Virus record (IMG/VR): IMGVR_UViG_3300009079_000111
Coordinates: 1 to 25,940 of that record
Source: a virus
Strand: one strand, 5' to 3'
DNA: 25,940 bases
Positions 8,317 to 15,709 of this stretch are shown piece after piece. The position numbers and the translations under genes were made by a program. Positions within the stretch are counted from its first letter, which is position 1. Every line of letters starts with the position of its first letter. The notes under the pieces were generated by a model that was given only the letters and a program-made list of their open reading frames with translations, was not told the origin of the DNA and made no database searches.

Positions 8317-8745
8317 TTACGCGGCCTTGAAGAAATTTCCCTTTTCCTTCGCAAAGTCGATCACCTGACGGACAAGATCATCCGACTGATCAAAGAACGC
8401 TTCCTTGTTGGCCTGCGTGGCCTCAAGGGGTTTTCCGCCAGATTGCAGGTTGATAAACTTGACGACAATGGAGCAGACCAGAACAAGCCCAAGCGCCTCG
8501 TCATCCCGATCACCACCGGCCATTGCGCCCTTGCGCGACTTCTTGAGACGCCCCTGCACGGTGGCGCTTTCGATGCCCCGGCACATCACGCCGACCTCTT
8601 TTGGGGTCTTGGTCTTGTCGATCCAAGCGCCTTCCTCGTCGGTGCCCTCGCCAGAGTAAAGCAGATGCCCCAAGACAGGGTGGCGGAGTTGAAGAAAGGC
8701 ACCGGTTTCGGCGTCGGTTTTGGTGTCAAGCTTTCGAAAGTCCAT
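8317..8745 (-). CDS. Tail-assembly chaperone (G-like)
   Basis: A 142-residue protein, MDFRKLDTKTDAETGAFLQL at the start and KEKGNFFKAA at the end. The N-terminal half has beta-type sequence with a variable substrate-like loop (HLLYSGEGTDEEGAWIDK), and the C-terminal half is helical and charged. I recognise it mainly by position, directly after the tail-tube gene and before the tape measure, and by the frameshift site near its 3' end that joins it to the next frame. In lambda-type tails this protein coats the tape measure so that the tube can polymerise around it. An AGGA sequence lies about nine bases before the ATG. It is separated from the tube gene by a terminator, so it is probably made at a lower level. 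Confidence 0.75.
   Translation of the reverse strand: MDFRKLDTKTDAETGAFLQLRHPVLGHLLYSGEGTDEEGAWIDKTKTPKEVGVMCRGIESATVQGRLKKSRKGAMAGGDRDDEALGLVLVCSIVVKFINLQSGGKPLEATQANKEAFFDQSDDLVRQVIDFAKEKGNFFKAA
8332..8341 (-). promoter_or_regulatory. Programmed -1 ribosomal frameshift site GGGAAATTTC
   Basis: On the coding strand the upstream chaperone frame reads AAG GGA AAT TTC, so the decamer GGGAAATTTC holds two overlapping heptamers of X XXY YYZ form: G GGA AAT and A AAT TTC. The first differs from the well-known lambda GGGAAAG site only at its last base. The site lies five to six codons before the stop of the first frame, and the -1 frame is open from here to 7934. A -1 slip is the direction needed to enter it. 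Confidence 0.8.
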
Positions 8746-8792
8746 TTTCAGGTTCCTCAGTTTTGGGGATTAATTGTGCGGCGAATATTCGC

Positions 8793-8825
8793 AAAAAAAG
8801 AGGGCCACCGCAATTAGTGGCCCTC
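8793..8825 (-). terminator. Rho-independent terminator after tail-tube gene
   Basis: On the minus strand: a perfect 9-bp stem GAGGGCCAC / GTGGCCCTC with an 8-base loop, followed at once by seven T. It starts 26 bases after the stop of the tail-tube gene. It probably reduces, rather than abolishes, transcription into the chaperone and tape-measure genes, which are needed in far smaller amounts than the tube. Confidence 0.9.
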
Positions 8826-8850
8826 TCATGTGTCAAGTTGTCGCAGCGGG

Positions 8851-9285
8851 TTAGCCGATAGTGATGCCCGACTGTCCGCGCAGCACAACGGTCTGACCCT
8901 TGTAGGCGCTGGCAGTCCGCTCGCTGTCCTTCAGGTTTGCCACGAGGCCGTAGAAATACTTCACAACGCCGTCGCTGTCAGTAATGGCAAAGCTTTGGGT
9001 GGTGTTCGTGTCAGCCGCAGCGAGCAAGAGGATTTGGCCAGCATCTGCGTCATCAGTCTCCATCGAAACGGAAACCTCGCCAACATCCTTGACGCCGTTG
9101 ACGCGCGTGCGGCGTCCGGTTTTCAGCAGATCAAACGTAATGTCCTCGGAGGTGTCTCCGATTTCACCGATGCTGATCACCTTGCCAACTTCAATGTGAG
9201 TTTGCGCGCCGTATCCGGCAACGTCCTCGGTTGCTGGAACGCCAGCGACAATGCCCAATGTTGAGCCGATGTAAGAAATAGACAT
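8851..9285 (-). CDS. Major tail tube protein
   Basis: A 144-residue beta-rich protein (MSISYIGSTLGIVAGVPATE at the start). The run ISIGEIGDTSEDITFDLLKT followed by KDVGEVSVSMETDD and a final GQTVVLRGQSGI is typical of the lambda gpV / HK97-type tube fold, where a beta-sandwich polymerises into hexameric rings around the tape measure. Length is usual for the family. The gene has a strong AGGAG eight bases before the ATG, a double hairpin just upstream and a strong terminator just downstream, all in keeping with very high expression. The neighbour transcribed before it is the tail-terminator gene. Confidence 0.85.
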   Translation of the reverse strand: MSISYIGSTLGIVAGVPATEDVAGYGAQTHIEVGKVISIGEIGDTSEDITFDLLKTGRRTRVNGVKDVGEVSVSMETDDADAGQILLLAAADTNTTQSFAITDSDGVVKYFYGLVANLKDSERTASAYKGQTVVLRGQSGITIG

Positions 9286-9333
9286 TTTGCAATCTCCTGC
9301 TTTGGGTCTACCCCGGCTAGAACCCGTTGCGGG

Positions 9334-9360
9334 ATCGCTCTGCCGGGCGAGCGATTTTTT
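9334..9360 (+). terminator. Terminator-like hairpin reading on the plus strand, upstream of the tube gene
   Basis: A perfect 7-bp inverted repeat ATCGCTC / GAGCGAT with an 8-base loop, followed on the plus strand by six T (9355-9360). A second small hairpin CCCG-TTG-CGGG lies next to it (about 9323-9333). On the minus strand the same stem forms in the untranslated segment before the tail-tube start but has no T run after it. It may stop antisense transcription or act as a 5' stabilising structure in tube mRNA. Confidence 0.6.
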
Positions 9361-9370
9361 ACCTCAGAAT

Positions 9371-9772
9371 TTAAGTCGTCATGGCGCTGTACCCGATCAT
9401 AACCGGAACCCTCCAATCGCCATCGTCATTGTATCCATCGCGTATGTCTGCCGGGCGATTAAAGGCTATCTCACCGCCCGTGATCGCAATTCTCGACCCC
9501 TCAGGGAAGATCGCTGCGACCTGATCTGCCAAAACATCCCCTGAGACCGCCCCTGACGCCGCCTGAGTGACGATAATGGCTGACATGACCCCTGAGTAGC
9601 GAATGACCTCAGAGCCTTTCAGGGTGCCGCTGGTGCGCTCTGAGGAAATGTGTGAAACCTCAATTCGCGGCCATACCGCAGAGCGCGGGGAATTCGGCCA
9701 ATCAATATCCACGCCAAGCGCCGCGTCATAGAGCGCCTTTTGCAGTAGTGCTTTGACCTCGTTCGTATTCAT
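9371..9772 (-). CDS. Tail terminator protein (DUF4128-like)
   Basis: A 133-residue protein starting MNTNEVKALLQKALYDAAL. The ATG overlaps the previous stop (ATGA at 9772..9769), which favours it over an upstream in-frame start. After an N-terminal helix it continues IDWPNSPRSAVWPRIEVSHI, SGDVLADQVAAIFPEGSRI and ends with DGDWRVPVMIGYSA. This layout, with a WP.I motif, a late helix with AAIFP and a final strand, matches the tail-terminator fold (lambda gpU-like) annotated as DUF4128 in many siphophages. Its role is to cap the finished tail tube and offer the surface that joins the head. Its place between the gp10-like neck protein and the tube protein agrees. Confidence 0.8.
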   Translation of the reverse strand: MNTNEVKALLQKALYDAALGVDIDWPNSPRSAVWPRIEVSHISSERTSGTLKGSEVIRYSGVMSAIIVTQAASGAVSGDVLADQVAAIFPEGSRIAITGGEIAFNRPADIRDGYNDDGDWRVPVMIGYSAMTT

Positions 9773-10209
9773 TTGACGTTGTTCCTCACCCAGATCGCAT
9801 TGCGCCTGACAATGGCTTGCCAATTCACAACCGCGCGGTCAATCCAGAACCAGCCGTCCATGTGCTTCGTGCCGTAATGGACGTGCCGCGCATAGCTTGC
9901 CGCCGGTCCGCCCCACATGAAGCTAATCACATCGCCAGACTTTACCTTGCCGATAATGAGCCGGTGGCTGTCAGCGCCTTCCTGACGAATACCGCCGTGG
10001 ATGGTCGAGACCAATGATTTTGACAGAGTTGAGAGGTCAACCGGGATGAAACCGGGCTTGGCATTCTTGGCCCCGCGCGTGATGCCCATAGTTCTGCGAG
10101 CCGCGCGACCGATCACGTCGCCGGTGCTGCGACGCGCCACCAGATCGAGACGCCGTTGGCTCTTGGCAATCCAAGCGTCAACGTCAGCGGAGAATTCCTT
10201 CGTTTCCAT
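9769..10209 (-). CDS. Neck / tail-completion protein (HK97 gp10-like)
   Basis: A 146-residue protein from METKEFSADVDAWIAKSQRR. The ATG directly before it (10212) is equally possible; a more upstream start would overlap the previous gene further. The central part (FIPVDLSTLSKSLVSTIHGG) and the late motif YARHVHYGTKHMDGWFWIDR with a final helix are the signature of the HK97 gp10 / lambda gpZ-like group, where an aromatic 'YA.yVEYGT' loop is followed by a helix. Proteins of this group sit at the head-tail joint or help complete the tail. It precedes the tail terminator in the usual order and overlaps it by four bases. Confidence 0.75.
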   Translation of the reverse strand: METKEFSADVDAWIAKSQRRLDLVARRSTGDVIGRAARRTMGITRGAKNAKPGFIPVDLSTLSKSLVSTIHGGIRQEGADSHRLIIGKVKSGDVISFMWGGPAASYARHVHYGTKHMDGWFWIDRAVVNWQAIVRRNAIWVRNNVK

Positions 10210-10447
10210 CATCTTTCCAAGCGTCTTTCGCAGGATCATATAGCGACATTATGTCGCGTGTCAGCCCCATTGCCAAGCTTGTTCCTCTAATGTCGGGCCA
10301 AGCCTCTCTTTTGACGTGTGCCCCAAGTGACGCAGCCGGGGCCACAAAGCGCTGAACCCTCGTGTGCCAAACGCGCACAAGCTCGCCCCGATGGTCCTCG
10401 CCAACCTTGACCAGAATGCGGCGTCCCTTCTTTCCGATAACCTTCAT
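10184..10447 (-). CDS. Small protein of unknown function downstream of the MuF gene
   Basis: An 87-residue basic protein, MKVIGKKGRRILVKVGEDHR at the start and DPAKDAWKDDGNEGILR at the end. I do not recognise it. Its ATG overlaps the stop of the 1335-residue MuF gene (ATGA at 10447..10444), and its 3' end overlaps the start of the gp10-like gene by 26 bases. The N-terminal part looks like a small beta unit and the rest is mixed. There is no signal peptide or membrane segment. It could be a neck protein; because it is coupled to a MuF protein with a possible effector extension, it could also be a cognate immunity or chaperone partner. That second idea rests on gene order only. Confidence 0.6.
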   Translation of the reverse strand: MKVIGKKGRRILVKVGEDHRGELVRVWHTRVQRFVAPAASLGAHVKREAWPDIRGTSLAMGLTRDIMSLYDPAKDAWKDDGNEGILR

Positions 10448-13400
10448 GTTTCCATGCCCCCGCCATCATATTCCCTAAGCTTCCACGTTGTCGGCTCCCA
10501 AACCAACGTGGAATAATCATCGGTTCCCAATCTATGCTCGACCCAGACGTACCGATCTGCCGTTGGCAGGTACTCGTATGCGCTGCCGCTGCCCGCCCCT
10601 TTGACAATTTCGCGATGGAATTCAGCCGGGGAAAGCGTTGATGGAATGGGGGTCTCCCTGCCGGTAACATCAGGCACCCCGCGAGGGTCAGCGGTTTTCC
10701 AGATATGCGGCTCCAATGTCTCAGACATAATCACCAGCCGCCCGTCCTTCCAGACCGCTCGCTCTGTCTTGTCATCGTCCGCCTTGATCCAAATCTTGCC
10801 GCCGATCTTGCCAATCTCGCCAAGAGAGAATTCGAACCCGCTCTTTTTGGCCTCAGCCTTGGCCTCTTCGTAGGTTGACGGATACGCGCTGACCACCCTG
10901 CCAAAATCAGAATAGGTGCTTTCGATCATCGCATTTCTGATCTCGCCCTTTGACTTGGCGTCATCCTTCCCTCCGATACTGCCTGACTTGTAAATTGTCA
11001 TCTCGGCGGTGATGGGATTGATGATATAGGTCCACGTTTTTTCGCCGCTTGGAATTAAGCCGCTCCCCTCGCTTGTCCAACTGCGAACAAACACGTTGGG
11101 GTCTGCCGTTGGGAAAAATTCCCCGCGCTCGACAAAGCCTGACACAATGCTCCTGACCTGCTTGTGATCCATCCGCATTTGTTTGATTTGATCACCTGTC
11201 GTGTCTGGAACCCCGATAGAAATGCTCTCAGGATACAGGTCATCAAGAATACGAGGTGCCTCGGAAACGACAAATCGCCCGGCGTCATCAAACTTGCCGA
11301 TCCTGATTACATGCTCATCAGCATAGCCCCAAGTGTCCCCGTCATAGGCGCTCAAGCCAAGCTTTTTGGCGTACTCTGTAACATCTTCCTCAGACATACG
11401 AGCAACGCTTGTGACCTCACCGGGAAAGCCGATGACCGGGCTGACAATCGGGTCAATGTCAGTGTCGAGATATGACCCCCTACCCCACGTCAGCCGATCC
11501 AGTCTCCCGCCGGTCCAGACCTCAATCCGACCTTCCTCGCGGGAGTAGAAATATACGCCGTGGCTTTTGCTGTCAGCGCCGCGCTTGACGAACGTGTACC
11601 GGTCACTTGTTGGCACCATGTCTCTGACCATCGCCATAAAGTCACCATAGCTCTGGTGCTCAATCGTGTCGGTCATGTCGCCCGGCCCGGCGGTGCCCTT
11701 CAATCCGCCGATAGAAAACGCCCTGTGATCTGGCATGGGTCGATCATATGCCGTCATCGTCCCGGTCGCCATGTCAAACTCTACGGTTCTGATTACCTCA
11801 ATCCTAGCGCCGGTCTCCGTTCTCACCCTTAGACCCACATCGGTCCACACGTCGCCGTCACGGTACACATTCCCAGAGGTTATCGCGTTCGCAGCCTCAT
11901 AAATATCTCCCCCTGACAATCCAGTAACACGCGCTGTCACAGGCCCCAGATCAGACCGCAGGGAAGAGGCCCGCATAACATCAGCCAAGTCGCCAGAGCG
12001 CGGCAGCTTGAACACCTCAAGCGTCCTTGACCCCGCGTCCCAAGTCATCGTCACGTCCGACCTGTCAAGGGCGTCATACCCGGTCCAGATGCCCGGCGTG
12101 TCCGTTGCCTCAAGGGAATACCGCGAGCTTTCGACAAACCGTTCAACATCCTCAAGGTCAGCATCCATGCGGCTGTCAAGCGCACCAAGGCCATCACCGG
12201 CCCATGCAAACAGGTCGCCGCCCACCGGAAAATCAGAACCCGCCGCGTCGTTCGCGTCGTATTCTTTCAGTTCAAACTTTTTCCGCCAGTTGTCATTGCC
12301 GCCCTCTTCCCAAGGCGCTCTGAAATCTGGGTATCCATCAATTCGAATTTCTGGCCTTGCGCCGGTTGCCTCTAGGACCGAAAACAGGTCAGGCAACAGG
12401 GCGTCACCATCGTTATCAAGGTGATAATCCGACATTTCAGAAATGATGATCTGACTAATGTCGCCGCTGTCAACTTCACCGAAAATCTGCGCCTCAACAT
12501 AGCCCACCTCGTCAATACCGTTTGGCGGCGAAAGAGCATCGCCATTTGATAGGGGGATAAGAAATTCACGGCTTGCCGTATTCGCACCTGATGAGCCTGT
12601 CGGCTTGAACGGAACAGACCACGCGCGGGGGTCATTCATTGGTGACGGTGCCAATGGTAGATACTCAGGTTTACCCCAACTTGACACAGCCACTGGCCCC
12701 TTTGGACCGTTGCCCACGCGACGCAGAGAGGCCATAGCCATGCTGGTATCATCAAGCGTGTCACCAAAGACAAACGTGGTTCTCGCCCTGACCTCAGGCT
12801 TGAGCTTGATTGTAATGTCGCCATACCCAGCAAGGCGTGAGGCAAATTCCTCTTCACGATTATCCATGACAAAGCCGTAAACCGGACGTTCCTCATGGTG
12901 TGCGCCCTGATCAATGTCCCAGAGCGCAGCCTCCGCAAAGTCCCTCGTGTCATGGCTCAGGTAGCCGCCTGACGTGTTCGTATAAAACTGGTTCCTGAAC
13001 CTGTCATTGAGGATCGAATTTAGGTCATTACCGCTGACCTGAATTGCCGGGACCGCGTGCTCAAGATACTGAGCCAAGCCATCCTCAACATTGTCAGGCG
13101 TCATACCGTCTGGCCAGAATGAGATTGTCTCATCCTTGAGGTAATCCTCCCAAGCGCCGTCCGACCACTCAGCCGTTCGCAATTCATAGGGGGGAACCGG
13201 CTGATCCAGACCCCACGACAAATAATCGTCCTTTTGTGTCGCGCCAAAATCAATGTCCGTGATAACGAAGCAACGGCAGTTTATTGCGTCAGCCGCCGTC
13301 GCCCCCATAGACCTGTCCATCGGAAACATCATTTTCCCGCGAATGCCTGATGTAAAATAGGCCCTGTCAGTTACCCCAATCGCAACTTGGCCGTCCATGC

Positions 13401-14451
13401 TTGCGTGATGGTCCCGCGTTGCCTTATCGGCGGTCGCGTCCCAAGTTCTCTTGACTTGGTGATCCTCAACTTCACCGCGCTCGACCATCTGTCGCAAGCT
13501 CTCAAATTCAGCATGGTTCATGCTGCCGATAAGCTCAGTTCGCGCGATATTCTCAGCCCGATACCGTAGCGTCCGGTTGCGGTACTTCGTCACCATCTTG
13601 TCGGCTTGCGCTGACGTGATCTTGCGGCGTCCCGGCATGGCGGCAAGGCGGCGCTCACGTCCAGCCAATATCACCCGCATGGCACGCTCACCGGCGGCGT
13701 CATCCCGGCGCTGGGCTTCAGCTATCCGCTCGCCAAGAACAACCCGGTCCTTGATCATCGCTTTTTCGTGGCGAAGGTATAGGACGCGGTTTTCTACGGC
13801 GGTGTCAAATCTAGGGTCTCTCAGTTCCCTTGACAGGTAGCTATTCAAGCCAGAAATGGTGTCGCTGTTCAGTTCGGTTCTGACATTGTTGGCCCATTGG
13901 TTTTGGGCCGGGGTCAGCCCGATCATGCCGCCCTCTCGCATCCCCGTGCGCCGGTTGATACGGCCCACCAGATCAAGCGCCGTTGTTCTCGGGCTTCGAC
14001 CCTCTGTCATGCTCTGCGTCAGAGCCATCCGCACGTTGTCGCGGGTCTCGTTTTCGATTGAAGTGATGAGCGTTGATGATCTTTCCGCCAAATACTGTTC
14101 AGCTCGTGGATTTCTGGCGTCAAACGACACAACCGCAGCCGGTGCCATGTCTGGAACCCTGTCAGGCAATTGTGGGTTGGCGGCATATTCGGCAAACGCC
14201 TGAGCCGCGTTTTCTGTCACTTGCTGACCGGCCTGACCATAGGCCAGCTCAACAACGTCTTGGACCTCCCAGAAATAGTCTGGCAGATACCCGAGCCGAC
14301 CCAAAACGCCGGTCATTGATCCGGTTCTGACAGCATCCATAAGTGCAGTGAATTGCGCAGCGCTGCCAAACGAGTAAATGCTCTCGACAAAGCGCTCCTG
14401 AAACTCAGGCTCAAGAGCCTCAAGGATACTGGAAAAACCATCGTTGATCAT
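10444..14451 (-). CDS. Giant MuF-type minor head protein with DUF3626-like segment and C-terminal repeats
   Basis: A 1335-residue protein. Residues about 1-295 are mostly helical, as in other minor head proteins. Residues about 295-400 carry the Mu gpF / SPP1 gp7 domain: ENIARTELIGSMNHAEFESL, KRTWDATADKATRDHHASMD and the terminal NCRCFV cysteine motif. Ordinary family members end near here. This one continues for some 930 residues. Segment 450-705 (FRNQFYTNTSGG at 485-496, ERPVYGF at 521, LKPEVRARTTFVFGDT at 550-565, YVEAQIFGEVDSG at 651-663) resembles DUF3626 as I remember that family. From about 765 to the end are alternating diverged repeats. The MuF part is injected or capsid-internal in related phages, so the extension may be cargo that enters the host. 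Start by ATGA overlap with the upstream gene (14451..14448). Confidence 0.85.
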   Translation of the reverse strand: MINDGFSSILEALEPEFQERFVESIYSFGSAAQFTALMDAVRTGSMTGVLGRLGYLPDYFWEVQDVVELAYGQAGQQVTENAAQAFAEYAANPQLPDRVPDMAPAAVVSFDARNPRAEQYLAERSSTLITSIENETRDNVRMALTQSMTEGRSPRTTALDLVGRINRRTGMREGGMIGLTPAQNQWANNVRTELNSDTISGLNSYLSRELRDPRFDTAVENRVLYLRHEKAMIKDRVVLGERIAEAQRRDDAAGERAMRVILAGRERRLAAMPGRRKITSAQADKMVTKYRNRTLRYRAENIARTELIGSMNHAEFESLRQMVERGEVEDHQVKRTWDATADKATRDHHASMDGQVAIGVTDRAYFTSGIRGKMMFPMDRSMGATAADAINCRCFVITDIDFGATQKDDYLSWGLDQPVPPYELRTAEWSDGAWEDYLKDETISFWPDGMTPDNVEDGLAQYLEHAVPAIQVSGNDLNSILNDRFRNQFYTNTSGGYLSHDTRDFAEAALWDIDQGAHHEERPVYGFVMDNREEEFASRLAGYGDITIKLKPEVRARTTFVFGDTLDDTSMAMASLRRVGNGPKGPVAVSSWGKPEYLPLAPSPMNDPRAWSVPFKPTGSSGANTASREFLIPLSNGDALSPPNGIDEVGYVEAQIFGEVDSGDISQIIISEMSDYHLDNDGDALLPDLFSVLEATGARPEIRIDGYPDFRAPWEEGGNDNWRKKFELKEYDANDAAGSDFPVGGDLFAWAGDGLGALDSRMDADLEDVERFVESSRYSLEATDTPGIWTGYDALDRSDVTMTWDAGSRTLEVFKLPRSGDLADVMRASSLRSDLGPVTARVTGLSGGDIYEAANAITSGNVYRDGDVWTDVGLRVRTETGARIEVIRTVEFDMATGTMTAYDRPMPDHRAFSIGGLKGTAGPGDMTDTIEHQSYGDFMAMVRDMVPTSDRYTFVKRGADSKSHGVYFYSREEGRIEVWTGGRLDRLTWGRGSYLDTDIDPIVSPVIGFPGEVTSVARMSEEDVTEYAKKLGLSAYDGDTWGYADEHVIRIGKFDDAGRFVVSEAPRILDDLYPESISIGVPDTTGDQIKQMRMDHKQVRSIVSGFVERGEFFPTADPNVFVRSWTSEGSGLIPSGEKTWTYIINPITAEMTIYKSGSIGGKDDAKSKGEIRNAMIESTYSDFGRVVSAYPSTYEEAKAEAKKSGFEFSLGEIGKIGGKIWIKADDDKTERAVWKDGRLVIMSETLEPHIWKTADPRGVPDVTGRETPIPSTLSPAEFHREIVKGAGSGSAYEYLPTADRYVWVEHRLGTDDYSTLVWEPTTWKLREYDGGGMET

Positions 14452-14798
14452 GTTGTAAGCTCAACCTCATAGACAACGGAAACGCCCTTGTATTCCGCCT
14501 CCTTAACCTCGCCAACAATGTGTATCGCGCTGCCGATTGTCAGCTTGTCGCCCGGTGTCGGGGTTATACCGTCAGCCGAGCGCATGATGACCCCGCGATA
14601 ATAGACTTTGGCACCGTCTCTGATGCGGACAAGTCGGTCGCTCTCGACCACATAGACCGGGGTGTCTGCATCGGCACCCGCCGTAGGGTTCCAAGGGTCG
14701 CCCCCCACCGCCGTTCTTGTCAGGGTTGCCAGTGTTCCGTTGTCGCCAATGAGCTTGTCAGCAACCGCCCGTAGGCTGGCGAAGTTTATTCCCGCCAT
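14448..14798 (-). CDS. Head completion / stopper-like protein
   Basis: A 116-residue protein, MAGINFASLRAVADKLIGDN at the start. After an N-terminal helix it has LTRTAVGGDPWNPTAGADAD, then beta strands including GDKLTIGSAIHIVGEVKEAE and a terminal VSVVYEVEL. This order (helix, 'G.(W/Y).P..G' turn, 'P.PGD.L.I' and a last strand with 'YE(V/L)') is common to siphophage head-completion or stopper proteins that plug the portal after packaging. Recognition is by pattern and place, so the exact subfamily is uncertain. The start overlaps the previous stop by one base (TGATG at 14800..14796) and the stop overlaps the MuF start. Confidence 0.65.
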   Translation of the reverse strand: MAGINFASLRAVADKLIGDNGTLATLTRTAVGGDPWNPTAGADADTPVYVVESDRLVRIRDGAKVYYRGVIMRSADGITPTPGDKLTIGSAIHIVGEVKEAEYKGVSVVYEVELTT

Positions 14799-15037
14799 CA
14801 GTCATTCTCGCTCTCTGCTTTTTTCTCCGACTTGTTCTTTGGGGCTATCGGGATCGGGGCCGTATGGATCACGCGGTCAACCTCAATGCTGCCGCGTACA
14901 AGTTGAAGCCCAAAACGCGGCTCACCCTTGAGACGCGCAAGCGTCCGGTCATCGACCGTGATGGTCTCCCCCGGCTCCATCTTGTGCATAGTTGTCAGTG
15001 TGATTGTGGCGGCTGTCGTGTTTGTCAGGGTGGGCAT
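14798..15037 (-). CDS. Small structural-region protein, unknown function
   Basis: A 79-residue protein read from MPTLTNTTAATITLTTMHKM, with AAAGGAG eight bases before this ATG; that decides the start over an upstream in-frame ATG. The pattern of short beta strands with an EPGETITVDD turn (residues about 20-29), LKGEPRFGLQLVRGSIEV, and a Lys/Glu-rich disordered tail (KNKSEKKAESEND) resembles small proteins often encoded in the head-neck region of siphophages, whose role is not settled. It overlaps the next gene by one base. Confidence 0.65.
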   Translation of the reverse strand: MPTLTNTTAATITLTTMHKMEPGETITVDDRTLARLKGEPRFGLQLVRGSIEVDRVIHTAPIPIAPKNKSEKKAESEND

Positions 15038-15088
15038 AGCTTGGTCTCCTTTGGGCCGGAGCATACGCAGAACCACCCATCCGAGCAA

Positions 15089-15370
15089 CTAGCCAAGCAG
15101 TAACATCATGTCCTCAAACTCATCGGCAGCTACAAGCACAAACCCACGCTTGGCCGCAAGCGCTGCGAGCGTTTCATGACCAAGGTCCAAGTTCCCTTCG
15201 AATTCGCCACCAGCAAGGGCAAGCTCAAGAGTGATTGTCGGAACGCTCCCCGCCTTGATTGTGGATACCGTTGCGGAAAGGACGTTCTTGATTTCGTTCC
15301 CGTCCTCATCCGTCACGATGGTCCCCGCGCCTGTCACGGCATTGCCGGGCATTGTCACCTTGATCCTCAT
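15089..15370 (-). CDS. Small beta-rich structural-region protein, unknown function
   Basis: A 93-residue protein from MRIKVTMPGNAVTGAGTIVT. The start is set by the TGATG overlap with the previous stop (15372..15368). The DEDGNEIKNVLSATVSTIKA segment followed by SVPTITLELALAGGEFEG is like a small phage family that carries a 'DE.G.EI..V....V......T.tLEL' pattern near portal or head-completion genes; I do not know a proven role. The C-terminal helix has an acidic EFEDMMLLLG end. Probably a virion or assembly component, by position and company only. Confidence 0.6.
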   Translation of the reverse strand: MRIKVTMPGNAVTGAGTIVTDEDGNEIKNVLSATVSTIKAGSVPTITLELALAGGEFEGNLDLGHETLAALAAKRGFVLVAADEFEDMMLLLG

Positions 15371-15681
15371 CAGTCGCTCCACAGGTTGTCTAGGTTCTCT
15401 GCAAACCAAATGATTGCGTTACGCGCATGTAAGCGCAGCGTCGCCTCTTCAATGACCCCGGCGTCAAGCTCCCACATCCTGCCGTAGTGCCTGAGCGCAT
15501 GGCCGCGAGCTAAAACATCAGCACGCCACTGTTCAGCCGTCAGGCCATCGGGGGGGTCTGTGAATTCACCGTGCTTGGCTAGGAATATCAGCCGCTTGCC
15601 GAGCCATTCCGCCGCTGACGTGTCCAGATTAAAGGCGTCCCGCCCAACTGATCGCGACCATTTCTTGCTCTTCTTTGCCAT
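15370..15681 (-). CDS. Conserved-looking phage protein, unknown function
   Basis: A 103-residue, Trp-rich protein (MAKKSKKWSRSVGRDAFNLD; AEWLGKRLIFLAKHGEFTDP; ARNAIIWFAENLDNLWSD). I do not recognise it. It is the first gene after the accessory island and looks like the head of a new transcription unit: a probable promoter, an inverted repeat and a duplicated 11-bp element lie just upstream, the nearer copy of which supplies GAGG as ribosome-binding sequence seven to ten bases before the ATG. It is coupled to the next gene by TGATG. No membrane segment or enzyme motif is evident. Confidence 0.65.
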   Translation of the reverse strand: MAKKSKKWSRSVGRDAFNLDTSAAEWLGKRLIFLAKHGEFTDPPDGLTAEQWRADVLARGHALRHYGRMWELDAGVIEEATLRLHARNAIIWFAENLDNLWSD

Positions 15682-15682
15682 T

Positions 15683-15704
15683 GGTTATCCTCAGGTTATC
15701 CTCA
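15683..15704. repeat. 11-bp tandem duplication over the ribosome-binding site
   Basis: GGTTATCCTCA occurs twice without spacing. On the coding strand each copy is TGAGGATAACC, so the Shine-Dalgarno-like GAGG is present twice, once at normal distance from the ATG at 15681 and once 11 bases further up. It may be a recent duplication or a protein-binding direct repeat. Confidence 0.85.
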
Positions 15705-15709
15705 GTTCT

